A program made the translations under genes and the position numbers. Shown here one piece after another: positions 4,906 through 5,168 of a stretch of 5,168 nucleotides of DNA. The notes beneath the pieces were generated by a model. That model had not been told where the DNA came from. It searched no databases and saw only the letters and a list, made by a program, of their open reading frames with translations. Within the stretch, counting starts at the first letter, position 1. Each line of letters begins with the position of its first letter. Source of the DNA: Candidatus Methanoperedens sp. (lineage in GTDB: Archaea > Halobacteriota > Methanosarcinia > Methanosarcinales > Methanoperedenaceae); assembly GCA_023249275.1 (NCBI GenBank), contig JAHFCV010000153.1, forward strand, positions 1 to 5,168, in the 5' to 3' direction.

Positions 4906-5168
4906 CTACAATTGTCGCTGTGATATCGCCTCTCCATCGCACACAAAAACCTCGCCCTCATATCCGCGCGGCAGCGCCCGCAGGTTAGCCAGACTCAGCT
5001 TATCCCCAAGCTGCGATATAATGCCGATATAACTGCGCAGCTTCTTTATCTCATACCGCTTCAGCAACCGCGCCATCTCCTTTGCTCTCTCAGTCGTTAG
5101 TTTATTTCCCAGCCCACTCTCACAGCACATGACCTCAACGCCCTGCTCACCCATAAAAAAAGGATAGC
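4906..5168 (-). CDS. 3' part of a leftward gene of unknown function (cut by the window edge)
   Basis: An open frame enters from the right edge and ends at TAG (4908-4906), giving about 87 visible codons. An ATG at 5154 could start an 82-residue protein (MGEQGVEVMCCESGLGNK). However, the frame is open upstream of it (Y-P-F-F-M), and only a T-run, without a ribosome site, precedes it, so the real start is probably outside. The visible part has a CC pair, a charged helix TTERAKEMARLLKRYEIKK, then GIISQLGDKLSLANLRALP and a probable strand EGEVFVCDGEAIS at the C-terminus. I do not recognise the family. Its base composition is clearly more GC-rich than the regulator next to it and closer to hef. 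It lies upstream of the regulator on the same strand, but the regulator has its own promoter. Confidence 0.65.
   Translation of the reverse strand, partial: YPFFMGEQGVEVMCCESGLGNKLTTERAKEMARLLKRYEIKKLRSYIGIISQLGDKLSLANLRALPRGYEGEVFVCDGEAISQRQL

Noticed and set aside
5152..5154. ATG at 5154 as the true start of the right-edge gene
   Set aside because: The frame is open beyond it to the window edge, and a T-run rather than a ribosome site precedes it, so a start outside the window is more likely, though not proven.
5162..5168. GCTATCC on the minus strand at the right edge, matching the tRNA 3' end (2834-2840) as a possible attachment repeat
   Set aside because: Only seven bases match, the orientation is opposite, and the window ends there. 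This is well within chance; more flanking sequence would be needed.

Overview
The window looks like a chromosomal segment of a euryarchaeon, probably a methanogen or ANME-type archaeon of the Methanosarcinales (lineage is inference). The grounds are a full-length Hef helicase/nuclease (a euryarchaeal family), a tRNA-Pro gene without an encoded CCA end, GGTGA or GGAGGTGA Shine-Dalgarno sites, and TATA boxes placed as in archaea.

Left part (1-2718): a gene cut by the left edge runs leftward from position 106 and shares an intergenic promoter region with a rightward pair. That pair is a 72-residue helix-turn-helix protein followed 15 bases later by hef, a fork-DNA helicase/XPF-type nuclease. Hef carries all its helicase motifs, its ERK-x3-D nuclease site, a tandem helix-hairpin-helix tail and a possible PCNA-binding motif in the linker.

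Middle (2719-3083): a tRNA-Pro(UGG) gene is followed 9 bases later by a short UPF0175-like reading frame. A hairpin at 3065-3082 with a T-run on the minus strand ends the leftward unit coming from the other side.

Right-middle (3092-4875, minus strand): this is the most interesting part. A 511-residue protein has two N-terminal winged helices and zinc-knuckle-like motifs. It appears to be expressed from a promoter that gives a leaderless mRNA, flanked upstream by repeated GTTCAAA half-sites. Its reading frame continues without a stop into a 41-residue SMP/LEA-like small protein. That small protein has its own perfect GGAGGTGA site and GTG start inside the large gene, in the same frame. Thirty bases further on, again after a perfect GGAGGTGA, lies a very acidic 42-residue protein. 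The unit looks like a regulator plus two small, probably abundant, possibly stress-related proteins, with the first small protein made both as a fusion tail and by internal initiation. The function is inferred.

Right edge (4906-5168): the 3' end of a leftward gene that I do not recognise. No CRISPR array, transposase or insertion sequence is visible.
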